A stretch of DNA of 64,000 bases from Exiguobacterium sp. s122 (GCF_018618475.1 NZ_JACSMD010000001.1:1860001-1924000), one strand, 5' to 3'. Counted from the first letter of the stretch, positions 44,901-52,946 are shown. The notes: generated by a model from the sequence alone, not told the origin. Program-made: numbers and translations.

Positions 44901-45159
44901 GGATGATCAATATGGTGGCACGATGGACTATCGACCGAACGGTTTCCGCATGTACACGCCAGACGGCACAGAGTACAGTCCGGTCGACATGGTCAACCAT
45001 AACAAGAAAGCATTTCGCGGTGGATTCATTTACACACCAGGCGAGAAATCTGAAATCGATTTAGTCTTCCTCGTTCCAGAGAAAGAGAAAACGCTCGTTT
45101 TGTATGCTTCAAGCGGCGCCATGCCGAAAGTGTATACCGTTAAAATTGATGTGCCGTAA
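41935..45159 (+). CDS. FtsX-like ABC permease with extra C-terminal extracytoplasmic domain
   Basis: 1074 aa, very large for this family. N-terminal membrane helix (residues 15-35), an extracytoplasmic region of about 500 residues, then two FtsX blocks (helices near 545-670 and 715-865). The motif ERKPQLAVLKALGW lies between them. Beyond the normal end there is one more helix (about 875-893), a Thr/Pro/Lys-rich linker, and a 110-residue beta-rich domain resembling DUF4352 (VGEPTFTSPDGTEPEDGKRF, GFIYTPGEKSEIDLVFLVP). That domain should face outside. The start overlaps the ATPase gene. The pair forms a complete MacB-type transporter unit. Confidence 0.88.
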   Translation: MLKFIWNSWWRNKERFILLMVGMLIVSTGLSYLLGVTQANNGTVVNELQKRWDSSYHIVVRPEGSRSVTEDLNLLEPNYMSGLEGGITREQYETIQQIADVDVAAPIAMIGSTYSSSFTQTHTFDKAGLYRLKMNTLIDTGIEKINDFQDLKAYFWVGWMPNGNSTHIGIGPTALYEEFPLSYGSDVMLAGIDPVAEAKLVGLDDAVQATAFSRYFNEEDVPEPYDEDITTIPILMSSKDYVDASINYTIEEVDVDTSDQEAFIKTYLNQGKDEYLDSLKGTEVASYDFTAQQMHDNITKHILEGTPQPQDPRLTVEYTWIAEKASPLVYEGVTSPFPKRWPYSYQIKPFVAEGQVSYGQESMYRKSNKYAEDLNDVPKVKYDYIGLFDPSKLKLSKDPLTELPMETYFPASAEWVMNSKDEPVNPPTTVKPTNNPYSFLTKPPSMLTTLDAAFAIAGDKAISAIRVNVKGVDVLNEESEAKLQAVAKEIEDKTGLITDVTLGSSPQYAVTYLPGLKGESALGWIQQPWIKLGSSITIFQEAKLGFSGVVASVILVAMLYVFSSNIIMLYARKKEFAILLSLGWRPNQLSKLLFLEATILGSMVALISWMILGTFLWTAAGSTSIARILLIGLAGLLIYWLGTLIPIRLVRRIKPYETMQSGEVSKGRRLLRSRSSVGMSLNQLVTYWPRTTLSILAIALPTSLFGFFLFVTFRLQGVLYTTWIGEFVALEVGTMHYVAMGVALLIAMLTTTEIMWQNVSERKPQLAVLKALGWQNTSIRRLVLTEGALTGFFAGLLGVTVTIIIVTVMYQQFPTSELPFLFATLLIPVVTGVLGALLPAERAVRITPAEAIGGHVVNQKKVEKRFRLVLGTTATALVVGIISLFVFTSPEVRPVTEEATTTPAPTAQTTGAKQADLKEDKPKEAKATTPQQDDLQKIMNLGTFQTYIGDPNMKKREFQVGEPTFTSPDGTEPEDGKRFVSLPISLFNEDDQYGGTMDYRPNGFRMYTPDGTEYSPVDMVNHNKKAFRGGFIYTPGEKSEIDLVFLVPEKEKTLVLYASSGAMPKVYTVKIDVP

Positions 45160-45163
45160 ACAG

Positions 45164-45200
45164 AAAGGAGCGCCATCCCAGGCTGGGATGACGCTCCTTT
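45164..45200 (+). terminator. Terminator after the FtsX permease
   Basis: Stem AAAGGAGCGCCATCCCA with its near-complement, a GGC loop and a short TTT tail. It lies between convergent genes. Confidence 0.8.
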
Positions 45201-45221
45201 GTATGCATTCACTTAATTCGG

Positions 45222-45680
45222 CTAATATCGAAACTCTGACACTTTTGCATTTACTCTTGAATAGAGCGACTCCATCGAGAATCGACTTGGACGGCTCGTG
45301 TCTCCACCGTATAAGGCCTCGATGGTTTGATTGATATACGCGTTTTCCGCTTCTAAATATTCGACAACGAGGTCTTTAAACTCATCGGCCGAGGAATTCT
45401 CATGCCGCAAGCCTTCCAGTTCGGCTACATACGTCTCGTTGTCTACTTGCACGCCCTGCAATTCTCTAACCGCTCCAGAAATTGCGACAACATCTGTCGG
45501 GATACTCGATAGCGTGAGCATCTTGATTTGATGATCGCGTGCTGTCGAAATGATTGAAGCGGCATCGAAATGAACGACCGGTCGATTGTCTATCGTTTCG
45601 ACCGTGTCCGTTCCACCGCAAGCGGTCAACGTTAACATAGGTCCAATGAACAGACTAACGAGTAATAGATATTTTGTAAT
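45222..45680 (-). CDS. Lipoprotein of unknown function, probable ATT start
   Basis: 152 aa as read from ATT at 45680. The ATG-started frame begins only at 45638 and leaves MLTLTACGG, too short a signal peptide. Reading from ATT gives MTKYLLLVSLFIGP before MLTLTAC, a complete lipoprotein signal peptide with lipobox LTAC. AAGGAGG (45688-45694) stands seven bases before ATT, and no other initiator fits; TGA is two codons upstream. ATT starts are very rare (infC, pcnB in E. coli). The mature part is a helical, acidic domain of unknown function. Confidence 0.75.
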   Translation of the reverse strand: MTKYLLLVSLFIGPMLTLTACGGTDTVETIDNRPVVHFDAASIISTARDHQIKMLTLSSIPTDVVAISGAVRELQGVQVDNETYVAELEGLRHENSSADEFKDLVVEYLEAENAYINQTIEALYGGDTSRPSRFSMESLYSRVNAKVSEFRY

Positions 45681-45729
45681 GATTCATCCTCCTTACCACT
45701 TTGTTAAATGACTCCCCTATAAAACGGTG

Positions 45730-46674
45730 TCAGTTACCAAATTTATAATTCCGTTTTCCTGAAGATTTCGCTCGGTAAAGAGCGTCGTCTGCTTGTTTCA
45801 AAAGCGTATCGAGTCTCGTCTGTTCGTCTCGCGTATAGGTGACGATGCCGATACTCGTCGAGACGTGATAGACCGTTTCCCATGCGCTCAACTCCTCGAT
45901 GATTTGGTTCGCGAGGTGGCTCCATTCCACTTGCGTTGCGGATTGAGAAAAGTGTAGCACGAACTCATCGCCACCGAGGCGGACAGCAAATGCCTCTTCT
46001 TGTTGATTCACAATCCGTTGCAGTCGCGATGCCACTTCCTTCAAGACGAGGTCTCCCACATCATGACCGTATGTGTCGTTCACCTTTTTGAAGCCATCGA
46101 GGTCGAGGAAAAAGATTGCGCCACTTTGATTACACTGTCCATCGAAGTACTTCGTCAAATAACGTCGATTGTATAGTTCCGTCAACATGTCTCGCCACAC
46201 GTAATGCTCGAGTTCCAAATAATACGAGAACAATTTGACGATCCGCTGGAGTAAGTTGATACTCTTACGGTCTAACAGGCTCGCTTCATCATTGACGGCA
46301 CACAACGTCCCAAACTTTTCACCGTTCGTGAGGGAAATCGGAATCCCTAAATAGGATTGAATATTGACTCCATCGAGGAGCCCTTTCACTTCATCGATCG
46401 GACAATCTTGTTGTACGTCTTCATAAATCAATGGCTGATTCGTTTCAAAATCAATTCGTTTGCAGACCGAATTGTTTAAATCGACAACCATCCCTTCTTT
46501 TATAAGAATGCTGGATTTTTCATTTGAAAGTTTTAAAACGAATTGCTGGGTGTCGCTAAATGCAGACAGATAAAACAATTGTTCAGGTAATATTTCTTTT
46601 GCGAGATCGAGTACATCATTGGCTAACTCGTCAAAGCTTTCATACATCTTTAATTCTTCTACTTGTGTCATCAT
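45730..46674 (-). CDS. GAF-GGDEF diguanylate cyclase
   Basis: 314 aa. An N-terminal GAF domain (about residues 15-150: SYLGIPISLTNGEKFGTLCAVND) joined to a GGDEF domain (160-310) with the intact active-site motif RLGGDEFVLHFS. Predicted to make cyclic di-GMP from two GTP in the cytoplasm, controlled by a small ligand at the GAF domain. The product-inhibition RxxD site normally five residues before GGDEF is not present. GGAGG precedes ATG at 46674. No other c-di-GMP gene lies in the window. Confidence 0.92.
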   Translation of the reverse strand: MMTQVEELKMYESFDELANDVLDLAKEILPEQLFYLSAFSDTQQFVLKLSNEKSSILIKEGMVVDLNNSVCKRIDFETNQPLIYEDVQQDCPIDEVKGLLDGVNIQSYLGIPISLTNGEKFGTLCAVNDEASLLDRKSINLLQRIVKLFSYYLELEHYVWRDMLTELYNRRYLTKYFDGQCNQSGAIFFLDLDGFKKVNDTYGHDVGDLVLKEVASRLQRIVNQQEEAFAVRLGGDEFVLHFSQSATQVEWSHLANQIIEELSAWETVYHVSTSIGIVTYTRDEQTRLDTLLKQADDALYRAKSSGKRNYKFGN

Positions 46675-46815
46675 ACAGCGCCTCCAGACAGTTCCGTTCT
46701 CTTTCTAACCATGTTTTTAATCCATTATCTTTTTTATTCATTTACTAATTTTAACATAGGAAACGATTCATATTCATATAGGAGGCAATATAGGACGTAA
46801 ATCGTTCCCATCTTT

Positions 46816-47283
46816 TTAAATCATGTCGTCGTCCACGACCTCTACAACTACGCCTACATCTCCGACTTTCCCTAAATCTTCTACACTCGGATCTTCATAT
46901 GCTAAAACGTGGAACTCTTGCTCAAATGTGCGGATTACGTAATGCCCTAGCGTCCCTCGCTCCGAGTTGATGCGTTCGGTCGCCATATGTTCTGCTGCGA
47001 ATTGCGTGAAGCGAGAGGAATTCAACTTCACGACCGGATAAGCATTGTGAAGTCCCGCTTCATCTAACCCATGCTCTTCCAATGCCCCGAGAAAAACGGC
47101 GTACTGTTCGAAACGAATGCGAATCCGGTCACGTTCAGCATCCCATGTTAGTAGCCTCGTCGCGTCATCCGCCCCGAAACACGTCCATTCGAGCGGATAG
47201 TACATCTCGTCTTTCATCTGAAACGACTCGACGTCGAGCTGATAACCCTGGGTCGTCATCAAAAAATTCAAATCGATGCCCAA
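46816..47283 (-). CDS. Hypothetical protein
   Basis: 155 aa, no signal peptide or membrane helix. No family recognised. The C-terminus is strongly acidic (DVGVVVEVVDDDM). TTG at 47283 is taken as start because GGGGGAG lies about five bases before it; the longer frame to 47301 would place the ribosome site inside the gene. Downstream of the strong terminator that closes the yshE-like unit. It may be cotranscribed with nothing else. Confidence 0.6.
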   Translation of the reverse strand: MGIDLNFLMTTQGYQLDVESFQMKDEMYYPLEWTCFGADDATRLLTWDAERDRIRIRFEQYAVFLGALEEHGLDEAGLHNAYPVVKLNSSRFTQFAAEHMATERINSERGTLGHYVIRTFEQEFHVLAYEDPSVEDLGKVGDVGVVVEVVDDDMI

Positions 47284-47299
47284 ACTAGCTCCCCCTTTC

Positions 47300-47328
47300 A
47301 AAAAAAGCGACGTCCGCAGACGTCGCTT
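47300..47328 (-). terminator. Intrinsic terminator of the zapA-to-DUF350 transcript
   Basis: A perfect 10-bp stem AAGCGACGTC / GACGTCGCTT with a CGCA-type loop and seven T residues on the minus strand, five bases past the small membrane peptide gene. Confidence 0.9.
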
Positions 47329-47332
47329 TCCC

Positions 47333-47419
47333 TCAATAAAAGATAAACCATAGCGCTGCGGCCACTAAAAACAGACCGGCGCCGATGAAAAGAATCTTCG
47401 CTAATCGTTCATATACCAT
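47333..47419 (-). CDS. Small membrane peptide (28 aa)
   Basis: 28 aa: ATG at 47419 with GAGGTG five bases before. The peptide starts MVYERLAKILFIG and is one membrane helix (residues 9-28: FIGAGLFLVAAALWFIFY). It lies in the gap between the DUF350 stop and the terminator on the same strand, five bases after the DUF350 gene. It is below the usual length cut-off for annotation. Coding is inferred from the ribosome site, the hydrophobic composition and the position. Confidence 0.6.
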   Translation of the reverse strand: MVYERLAKILFIGAGLFLVAAALWFIFY

Positions 47420-47423
47420 GTCT

Positions 47424-47834
47424 TCACCTCACTAATGCCGCACCGACGATGAGCGAGACACCGATTGAGAGGAGGAACGCCAAAAGTCCGACGGCGATAT
47501 TCCCTTTCCCGATCTCCTCGTTCACCTTCAACGACGGCGTCAAAAATTCAAACAACCAATACGTGACGAGGAGCAAAAAGAAGCCAAAGCCCCCGCCGAC
47601 CAAAATGTCGATCAACCGATCATGATGACTCTCGACGACACGGAAGATGTTGGCAAGACCGACGACCTTCCCGCCTGTCGCGAGTGCAACGGCCACGTTC
47701 CCCTTTTGAATCTCGCGCCAATTGCTGTACGGTGTCGTCACTTCAAAAATCGCGAGCCCCACGACAATCATGAGCCCGGCGATTGTATACAGACCGAACG
47801 ACTCGAGCATCACGTTAAACGATACGTTCCCCAT
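47424..47834 (-). CDS. DUF350 membrane protein (YshE-like)
   Basis: 136 aa, four membrane helices in two tandem DUF350 repeats (IQKGNVAVALATGGKVVG and IGKGNIAVGLLAFLLSIGVS). B. subtilis yshE is likewise next to mutS2. An ATG at 47840 is too close to GAGG; ATG at 47834 is 8 nt from it and is used. Ten bases after the mutS2 stop. Function unknown. Confidence 0.85.
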   Translation of the reverse strand: MGNVSFNVMLESFGLYTIAGLMIVVGLAIFEVTTPYSNWREIQKGNVAVALATGGKVVGLANIFRVVESHHDRLIDILVGGGFGFFLLLVTYWLFEFLTPSLKVNEEIGKGNIAVGLLAFLLSIGVSLIVGAALVR

Positions 47835-47844
47835 TACCATACCC

Positions 47845-50199
47845 TCACTTCAACTCGACGACCGTGACCCCGAGTCCACCTTCGCCCATACCGCCCGGGC
47901 GTTGACTCTTCACGTGGCGATGCCCTTTCAAGAACTCTTGCGTCGCTTGTCGCATCGCGCCCGTACCGAGGCCGTGGATGATGCGGACGTTGTCATAGCC
48001 GGACACGAGCGCCTCGTCGATATATTTGTCTAGGCGTGAAAGTCCTTCTTCGACGCGGACCCCACGCAAGTCGAGCTCCGACTTCGTCGTGCTCTGGCGC
48101 TTCAGCGAGCTGCCTTTCGCTTTGAGCGGTTGCTCTTTTGACGGCCCAATTTTCTGAAGGTCGTCCGCTTTGACGTTCACTTTCATGATCCCGACCTGGA
48201 CGTTGTACTCGTTGTCGTTGATCTGGTTCACGATATACCCTTTTTGATTGAACGTCGTCACTTTCACTTCTTCGCCTTTACTGAACGTACGTTTTTGTTG
48301 TGCTTTTTGTTTCACTTTTTGGATCTTTTTATCTTGGAGCGTCGGTTTCGCCGATTCGAGTTCTTTCTTCGCGGCGATAATCTCATGCTCTTTGACGATG
48401 CCTTGCTCACGCAGCTTCTTCAAGCGGTCGATCACTTCGTTCGCTTGACGCTTCGCCTGCTCGACCGCTTTGTCGGCTTTCGCCTCGGCCTCGCTAAACA
48501 TCGTATCGCGTTCTTTCTCGAACTCCTTCATCTTCGCCTCGAACGCCGCCTGCTCTTCTGCAAGGTCGTGGCGCTTGACGAGCAACTCTTGTTCGAGCTG
48601 CTCGGCGCGTTGTTTCGCCGACTCGAGCTCGTTGATCATCGATTCGACTGACTCGGCGTCAGTGCCGACGTGACTCCGTGCCTTGTCGATGACATCCTCT
48701 GACAACCCGAGGCGACGGCTAATCTCGAACGCGTTCGAGCGTCCCGGCACACCGATCAACAGACGGTACGTCGGGCTGAGTGACTCGATATCAAACTCCA
48801 TCGAGGCGTTCATGACGCCCTCCCGGTTATAGGCGTACGCCTTCAGTTCCGAGTAATGTGTCGTCGCAGCTACGCGAGCCCCGCGCCGCTTCACTTCGTC
48901 GAGGATGGCGATGGCGAGTGCGGCCCCTTCTTGTGGGTCGGTCCCGGCACCGAGCTCATCAAACAAGACGAGCGACATGAAGTCGATCTTGTCGAGCATA
49001 CTGACGATATTCGTCATATGCGAGCTGAACGTCGAGAGACTCTGTTCGATTGACTGCTCGTCCCCGATATCGGCATAGATGGCGTCAAAGACAGATAGCT
49101 CCGTCCCGAACTCGGCCGGCACGTAAAGACCGGACTGTACCATGAGCTGAAGCAGACCGATTGTCTTGAGTGTGACCGTCTTCCCGCCGGTGTTTGGACC
49201 GGTGATGACGAGCGAGGTGAACGCTTCGCCGAGTTCGACTGTAATCGGCACGACCTCGTCGCGAGGGATGAACGGATGACGCGCTTGTTTCAGCTTAATT
49301 TCCCGGGCGTCGTTCAACTTCGGCTCGGTCGCCTTCAACTCATGGCCATACGCAACTTTCGCGAACACAAAGTCGAGCGTGGCGAGCACGTCAAGGTTCG
49401 TCACGACCGAATCCGAGACACCCCCGACGAGGTTCGACAGCTCGCTCAAGATACGGTCAATCTCGGCGCGCTCTTTCAAGCGCACTTCCTGAATCTCGTT
49501 GTTGATCGAGACAATCGCCTGCGGCTCAATGAAGAGCGTCTGACCAGAAGCCGATTGGTCGTGGACGATTCCGCCGAACGCTTGGCGGTACTCTTGTTTC
49601 ACCGGGACGACGTAACGGTCGTTCCGAATCGTGACGATGGCGTCCGACAACATCTTGGCGTTATTGCGGAGGATGTTGTCGATGCGGGAACGGACACTAC
49701 CTTCATAGCTACGAAGCTGGGTCCGGAGTCCGCGCAGTTGTGAGCTCGCCGAGTCTTGGACCGTTCCTTGATCATCGATGGCGTGGCGAATCGACTGCTC
49801 GACTTCGATCAGTTTCGTCAAGCGCTCCGCATACTCGTCGAGGCGCGGGATACGGAGGTCCTCATTGTCCTCGTGGAGCTTCTCGAAGAAGTTCTTCACT
49901 TGCCGGCCGCTGTACATGACGGCGGCGACGGCGAGCAGTTCGCTCGTCGAGAGCACCGAGCCGATGGCGGCCCGTTTCACTTCGGCACGGACGTCGGTCA
50001 GGCCACCGAGCGGAAGTCGGTCCCGGAGACGGACGACCTCGGTCGCCTCTTTCGTGACATTCAAATTGGCGAGCACCCGGTCGTAGGAATAATCGGGTTG
50101 CATCGAAAGCGCCCGGTCTTTCCCAAGTGAGCTCGCAGCGTGAGCGGCGAGTTGTTGTCGCAATTTTTCATATTCTAAAACGCGTAACGCGTGATCCAT
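47845..50199 (-). CDS. mutS2: MutS2 endonuclease / recombination inhibitor
   Basis: 784 aa. Domains: coiled-coil core (residues 1-300), ABC ATPase with Walker A GPNTGGKT and Walker B LVLFDELGAGTDPQE (about 325-500), a long Lys/Glu-rich coiled coil (510-620), KOW-like region, and the C-terminal Smr domain (about 705-784, LDLRGVRVEEGL, IIHGLGTGAMR). In Bacillus MutS2 also rescues collided ribosomes. The gene lies next to polX, as in other Bacillales. Confidence 0.97.
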   Translation of the reverse strand: MDHALRVLEYEKLRQQLAAHAASSLGKDRALSMQPDYSYDRVLANLNVTKEATEVVRLRDRLPLGGLTDVRAEVKRAAIGSVLSTSELLAVAAVMYSGRQVKNFFEKLHEDNEDLRIPRLDEYAERLTKLIEVEQSIRHAIDDQGTVQDSASSQLRGLRTQLRSYEGSVRSRIDNILRNNAKMLSDAIVTIRNDRYVVPVKQEYRQAFGGIVHDQSASGQTLFIEPQAIVSINNEIQEVRLKERAEIDRILSELSNLVGGVSDSVVTNLDVLATLDFVFAKVAYGHELKATEPKLNDAREIKLKQARHPFIPRDEVVPITVELGEAFTSLVITGPNTGGKTVTLKTIGLLQLMVQSGLYVPAEFGTELSVFDAIYADIGDEQSIEQSLSTFSSHMTNIVSMLDKIDFMSLVLFDELGAGTDPQEGAALAIAILDEVKRRGARVAATTHYSELKAYAYNREGVMNASMEFDIESLSPTYRLLIGVPGRSNAFEISRRLGLSEDVIDKARSHVGTDAESVESMINELESAKQRAEQLEQELLVKRHDLAEEQAAFEAKMKEFEKERDTMFSEAEAKADKAVEQAKRQANEVIDRLKKLREQGIVKEHEIIAAKKELESAKPTLQDKKIQKVKQKAQQKRTFSKGEEVKVTTFNQKGYIVNQINDNEYNVQVGIMKVNVKADDLQKIGPSKEQPLKAKGSSLKRQSTTKSELDLRGVRVEEGLSRLDKYIDEALVSGYDNVRIIHGLGTGAMRQATQEFLKGHRHVKSQRPGGMGEGGLGVTVVELK

Positions 50200-51909
50200 C
50201 TAGCATGTTCCTTTCTGTCGCTTCGCGTCGAAGAACGCCTTGGCATCCTTAAACGAGAGGCAGTTGATGATGTCGGACGGTTCGAGATAGGCTTTACGTG
50301 CATGTAAGACGCCGAGCGCCATATCTTCCATCATGTCCGGGTGGTGTGTGTCGGTGTTAATCATCAGCTTGACGCCGGCCGCCTTCGCTTTCTTGAGCGT
50401 TGAGGCCGTCAAGTCGAGTCGGTTCGGGTTGGCGTTCAATTCGAGCGCCGTGCCCGTCTCTTTCGCGAGGACGATCAAGCGCTCCTCGTCAATCGGATAC
50501 CCGTCACGACGTCCGATGAGTCGACCCGTCGGATGGGCGATGACGTTGACGTACGGCGAACGACAGGCGTTCTCGAGCCGGGCCATAATCTCGTCGACCG
50601 ATTGGTCCATCTTCGAGTGAATCGAGGCGACGACGTAGTCGAGCGTCGCCAAAAATTCTGGCTCGTAGTCGAGCGTACCGTCAGGACGGATATCCATCTC
50701 GACGCCGCGTAGGACGTACATCTCATGCTTCTTCGCGGCCTCGAGAATCTCTTCCCCTTGCGCCTCGAGCCGTTCCTCGGTCAACCCGTTGACGAACGTC
50801 ATATACTTACCGTGGTCGGTGATGGCGATCCATTCATAGCCGCGGGCCTTCATCGCCGCGACGAGCTCGTCGACCGTGAGCTTCCCGTCCGACCAGACCG
50901 TATGCATGTGGGCGTCGGCTTTGATGTCGTCGAGGGTCACGAGTTTCGAGAGGTCATGCTCAAATTCAGGATGTCCTTCTCGTAACTCAGGCGGGATGAA
51001 CGGCAGACCGTAGCGCTCGAACAGCTCCGCTTCCGTCTCCGGTTGCCAGAGGCCGTCTTTCGTCTCGACACCGTACTCGGAAATCGACTCGCCTTTTGCT
51101 TTGGCGAGCTGGCGCATGCGGACGTTATGGTCTTTTGAGCCGGTGAAGTGATGCAGCGTCGCGGCAAAGGCGCCCGGTTCGACCATGCGGAAGTCGACCG
51201 ACACCATCTCCTCGCGTTCGAGGACGAGCGACACTTTCGTCTCGCCGGCCGCGATCACCTCGTTGATGAACGGGAGGGCGAGCAACTTGTCACGGAGGGC
51301 GACCGGTTCCTCGGTCGCGATGATGAAGTCTAAGTCTTTACACGTCTCTTCTGCCCGGCGGAAGCTGCCGCCGACCGAATGGCGAAGCACAAGTACTTCA
51401 GCTTCAAGCACGGTCTCGATTTCTTCGACGACCGGACGCATCATCGCATATGAAAGGCGCTCCGGGCGCGACTCGAGGTTCTTCGCTGCGGCGAGTAACT
51501 TCTCAACGCTCTTCGCACCGAAGCGCGGGAGCTCGGAAGCCGAACCGTCTTCTAAGACGCGGATGAGCGACTCCAAGTCGACGACCCCAATTTCGCGAAG
51601 TTGTGCGAGCTTCTTGCCCCCGAGCCCTTGAATTTTAAGCAGTTTCATCAGACCGAACGGAATCTCTGCTTGGAGCGACTCGAGCACCTCACTCCGGCCC
51701 GTATCCCGCCATTCTTCGAGGACGGCCGCCGTCCCTTTGCCAATCCCTGAGATCGTCGTCAAATCCTCGATGTCGTCGAGTTCAAGCTCTGAGTTTTCGA
51801 GCGCCGTCGCGGCTTTCCGGAAGGCGTTGATTTTGAACGGGTTCTCCCCCTTGATTTCCATATATTGCGCAATCTTTTCGAGTAGCATCATCGCTTCTAC
51901 TTTATTCAT
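50200..51909 (-). CDS. polX: DNA polymerase X with PHP domain
   Basis: 569 aa. Helix-hairpin-helix repeats (TTISGIGKG, IQGLGGKKLAQL), a pol-beta type nucleotidyltransferase palm (GGSFRRAEETCKDLDFII), and a C-terminal PHP domain (DAHMHTVWSDG, AITDHGKY, IHSK, NTDTHHP) with 3'-5' exonuclease/AP-endonuclease activity in studied homologues. Gap-filling DNA repair polymerase. ATG at 51909 has AAGGGGGA upstream; the frame open to 51954 reads through the leader. A stem-loop between cvpA and polX may reduce read-through. Confidence 0.96.
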   Translation of the reverse strand: MNKVEAMMLLEKIAQYMEIKGENPFKINAFRKAATALENSELELDDIEDLTTISGIGKGTAAVLEEWRDTGRSEVLESLQAEIPFGLMKLLKIQGLGGKKLAQLREIGVVDLESLIRVLEDGSASELPRFGAKSVEKLLAAAKNLESRPERLSYAMMRPVVEEIETVLEAEVLVLRHSVGGSFRRAEETCKDLDFIIATEEPVALRDKLLALPFINEVIAAGETKVSLVLEREEMVSVDFRMVEPGAFAATLHHFTGSKDHNVRMRQLAKAKGESISEYGVETKDGLWQPETEAELFERYGLPFIPPELREGHPEFEHDLSKLVTLDDIKADAHMHTVWSDGKLTVDELVAAMKARGYEWIAITDHGKYMTFVNGLTEERLEAQGEEILEAAKKHEMYVLRGVEMDIRPDGTLDYEPEFLATLDYVVASIHSKMDQSVDEIMARLENACRSPYVNVIAHPTGRLIGRRDGYPIDEERLIVLAKETGTALELNANPNRLDLTASTLKKAKAAGVKLMINTDTHHPDMMEDMALGVLHARKAYLEPSDIINCLSFKDAKAFFDAKRQKGTC

Positions 51910-51933
51910 GACTTTTCCCCCTTCTCTATACAG

Positions 51934-51972
51934 AAAAGGCCGAGACACAAGCACTTGCTTGCATTCCGGCCT
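51934..51972 (-). terminator. Possible attenuator between cvpA and polX
   Basis: AGGCCG / CGGCCT stem with an internal CAAGCA..TGCTTG dyad, followed by TTTTC on the minus strand, before the polX ribosome site. It could act as a partial terminator. Confidence 0.55.
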
Positions 51973-51978
51973 GTCGTG

Positions 51979-52515
51979 TCACAGCATCTTGTTCGAGAAC
52001 CATTCCGAAAGATACGGTGTATCTTGAATGATGAATGTCGCAAGCGACGAATTGTCGACGGCGTTTTGTACACCGGCCATCGGGACGAACGCGATCACCC
52101 AAAGGATGAAGAACGTGATGACGTACGACTCGAGGAATCCGAGTACGGCACCGATGATTCCTTTCAATTGACGTAAAATCGGCAAGTCCGTCAAGAAGTC
52201 GAGCATCGATAAGATGAGATGCAAGACGAGCTTCGTGATGACGAACAAGACGACGAACCAAAAGACGTTATAGAACGTCATCTCAATGCCTGAGAGCGAG
52301 TTCAAGTCGAGCACGCCACCCGGGAGCGTTCCGTCAAGTTGCGACGGATACGGAATCCAGAGCTTGAACGCTTCGGCTAAATCTCGGTAGTAGGCATTGG
52401 CAACAAAGAAACTGATGATGAGCGCGACCCAGTGGCCGAGCTGTAGAATCGCGCCGCGGCGAAAACCGTTGACGATTCCGATAAACAAGAAAAACAGTAT
52501 AAGTAGAGTAACCAT
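51979..52515 (-). CDS. cvpA: CvpA family membrane protein
   Basis: 178 aa with four membrane helices. N-terminal FFLFIGIVNGFRRGAILQLGHW is the CvpA signature (quoted in part). B. subtilis yshB. Name derives from colicin V production in E. coli; function in Firmicutes is unknown. Located between zapA and polX as in Bacillus. The ribosome site for ATG at 52515 is far (GGGAG), so expression may depend on coupling with zapA, 8 nt upstream. Confidence 0.9.
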   Translation of the reverse strand: MVTLLILFFLFIGIVNGFRRGAILQLGHWVALIISFFVANAYYRDLAEAFKLWIPYPSQLDGTLPGGVLDLNSLSGIEMTFYNVFWFVVLFVITKLVLHLILSMLDFLTDLPILRQLKGIIGAVLGFLESYVITFFILWVIAFVPMAGVQNAVDNSSLATFIIQDTPYLSEWFSNKML

Positions 52516-52523
52516 AAAGTGAT

Positions 52524-52745
52524 TTATTCTCCCGTGTTTCGTTTAGATTTGACGTGATCGCTCGCGATTTGGATGGCGGCGAGAACGGCCGCCTGACGAG
52601 CGTCTAAATGAGGGGACTGTTCACGAATCTCACGGATTTTACTATCGACGAGAAAACCGACTTCCCTCACATGATCAGCTGGCTCCTCGCTCACGATCGT
52701 ATAGTCTTGACCCGCGATGTGGATCGTTGTTCGTTGTACCTGCAC
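52524..52745 (-). CDS. zapA: Cell division protein ZapA
   Basis: 73 aa. Small coiled-coil protein that bundles FtsZ filaments at mid-cell. IHIAGQDYTIVSEEPADHVREVGFLVDSKI is the ZapA N-terminal domain (in part), then a helix rich in Arg and Ala. Start is GTG at 52745 with GGAGGGG upstream. First gene of zapA-cvpA-polX-mutS2-yshE. In B. subtilis zapA is also called yshA. Confidence 0.93.
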   Translation of the reverse strand: MQVQRTTIHIAGQDYTIVSEEPADHVREVGFLVDSKIREIREQSPHLDARQAAVLAAIQIASDHVKSKRNTGE

Positions 52746-52845
52746 GCGTCACCCCTCCTTTACGTCTATTCAAAATTAATCATAACATCGATTGTATATT
52801 AGGAAAAGAAGAAGCCTCCCCTTTTGTACGACAACAATTTATGTT

Positions 52846-52946
52846 ACCCTATTCGAAAGTTGTTAAACGTCAATCTTCTCTCATTTATGAAAGATAGGGT
52901 GGCAACCTCACTGGAAATGTGCGAAAATAGCAACAATTCACACATT
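52846..52946 (+). promoter_or_regulatory. Structured leader of the cation symporter gene
   Basis: Two dyads: ACCCTAT (52846-52852) with ATAGGGT (52894-52900), and AATGTG.GAA (52916-52925) with TTC.CACATT (52937-52946) just before the ribosome site. AGGGTGGCAACC at the first stem is reminiscent of the T-box core AGGGTGGNACCGCG, but no specifier stem or terminator was found. Confidence 0.4.

Noticed and set aside
52885-52905. T-box riboswitch core
   Set aside because: AGGGTGGCAACC resembles it, but there is no specifier stem, AGTA bulge or competing terminator; reported only as a structured leader.
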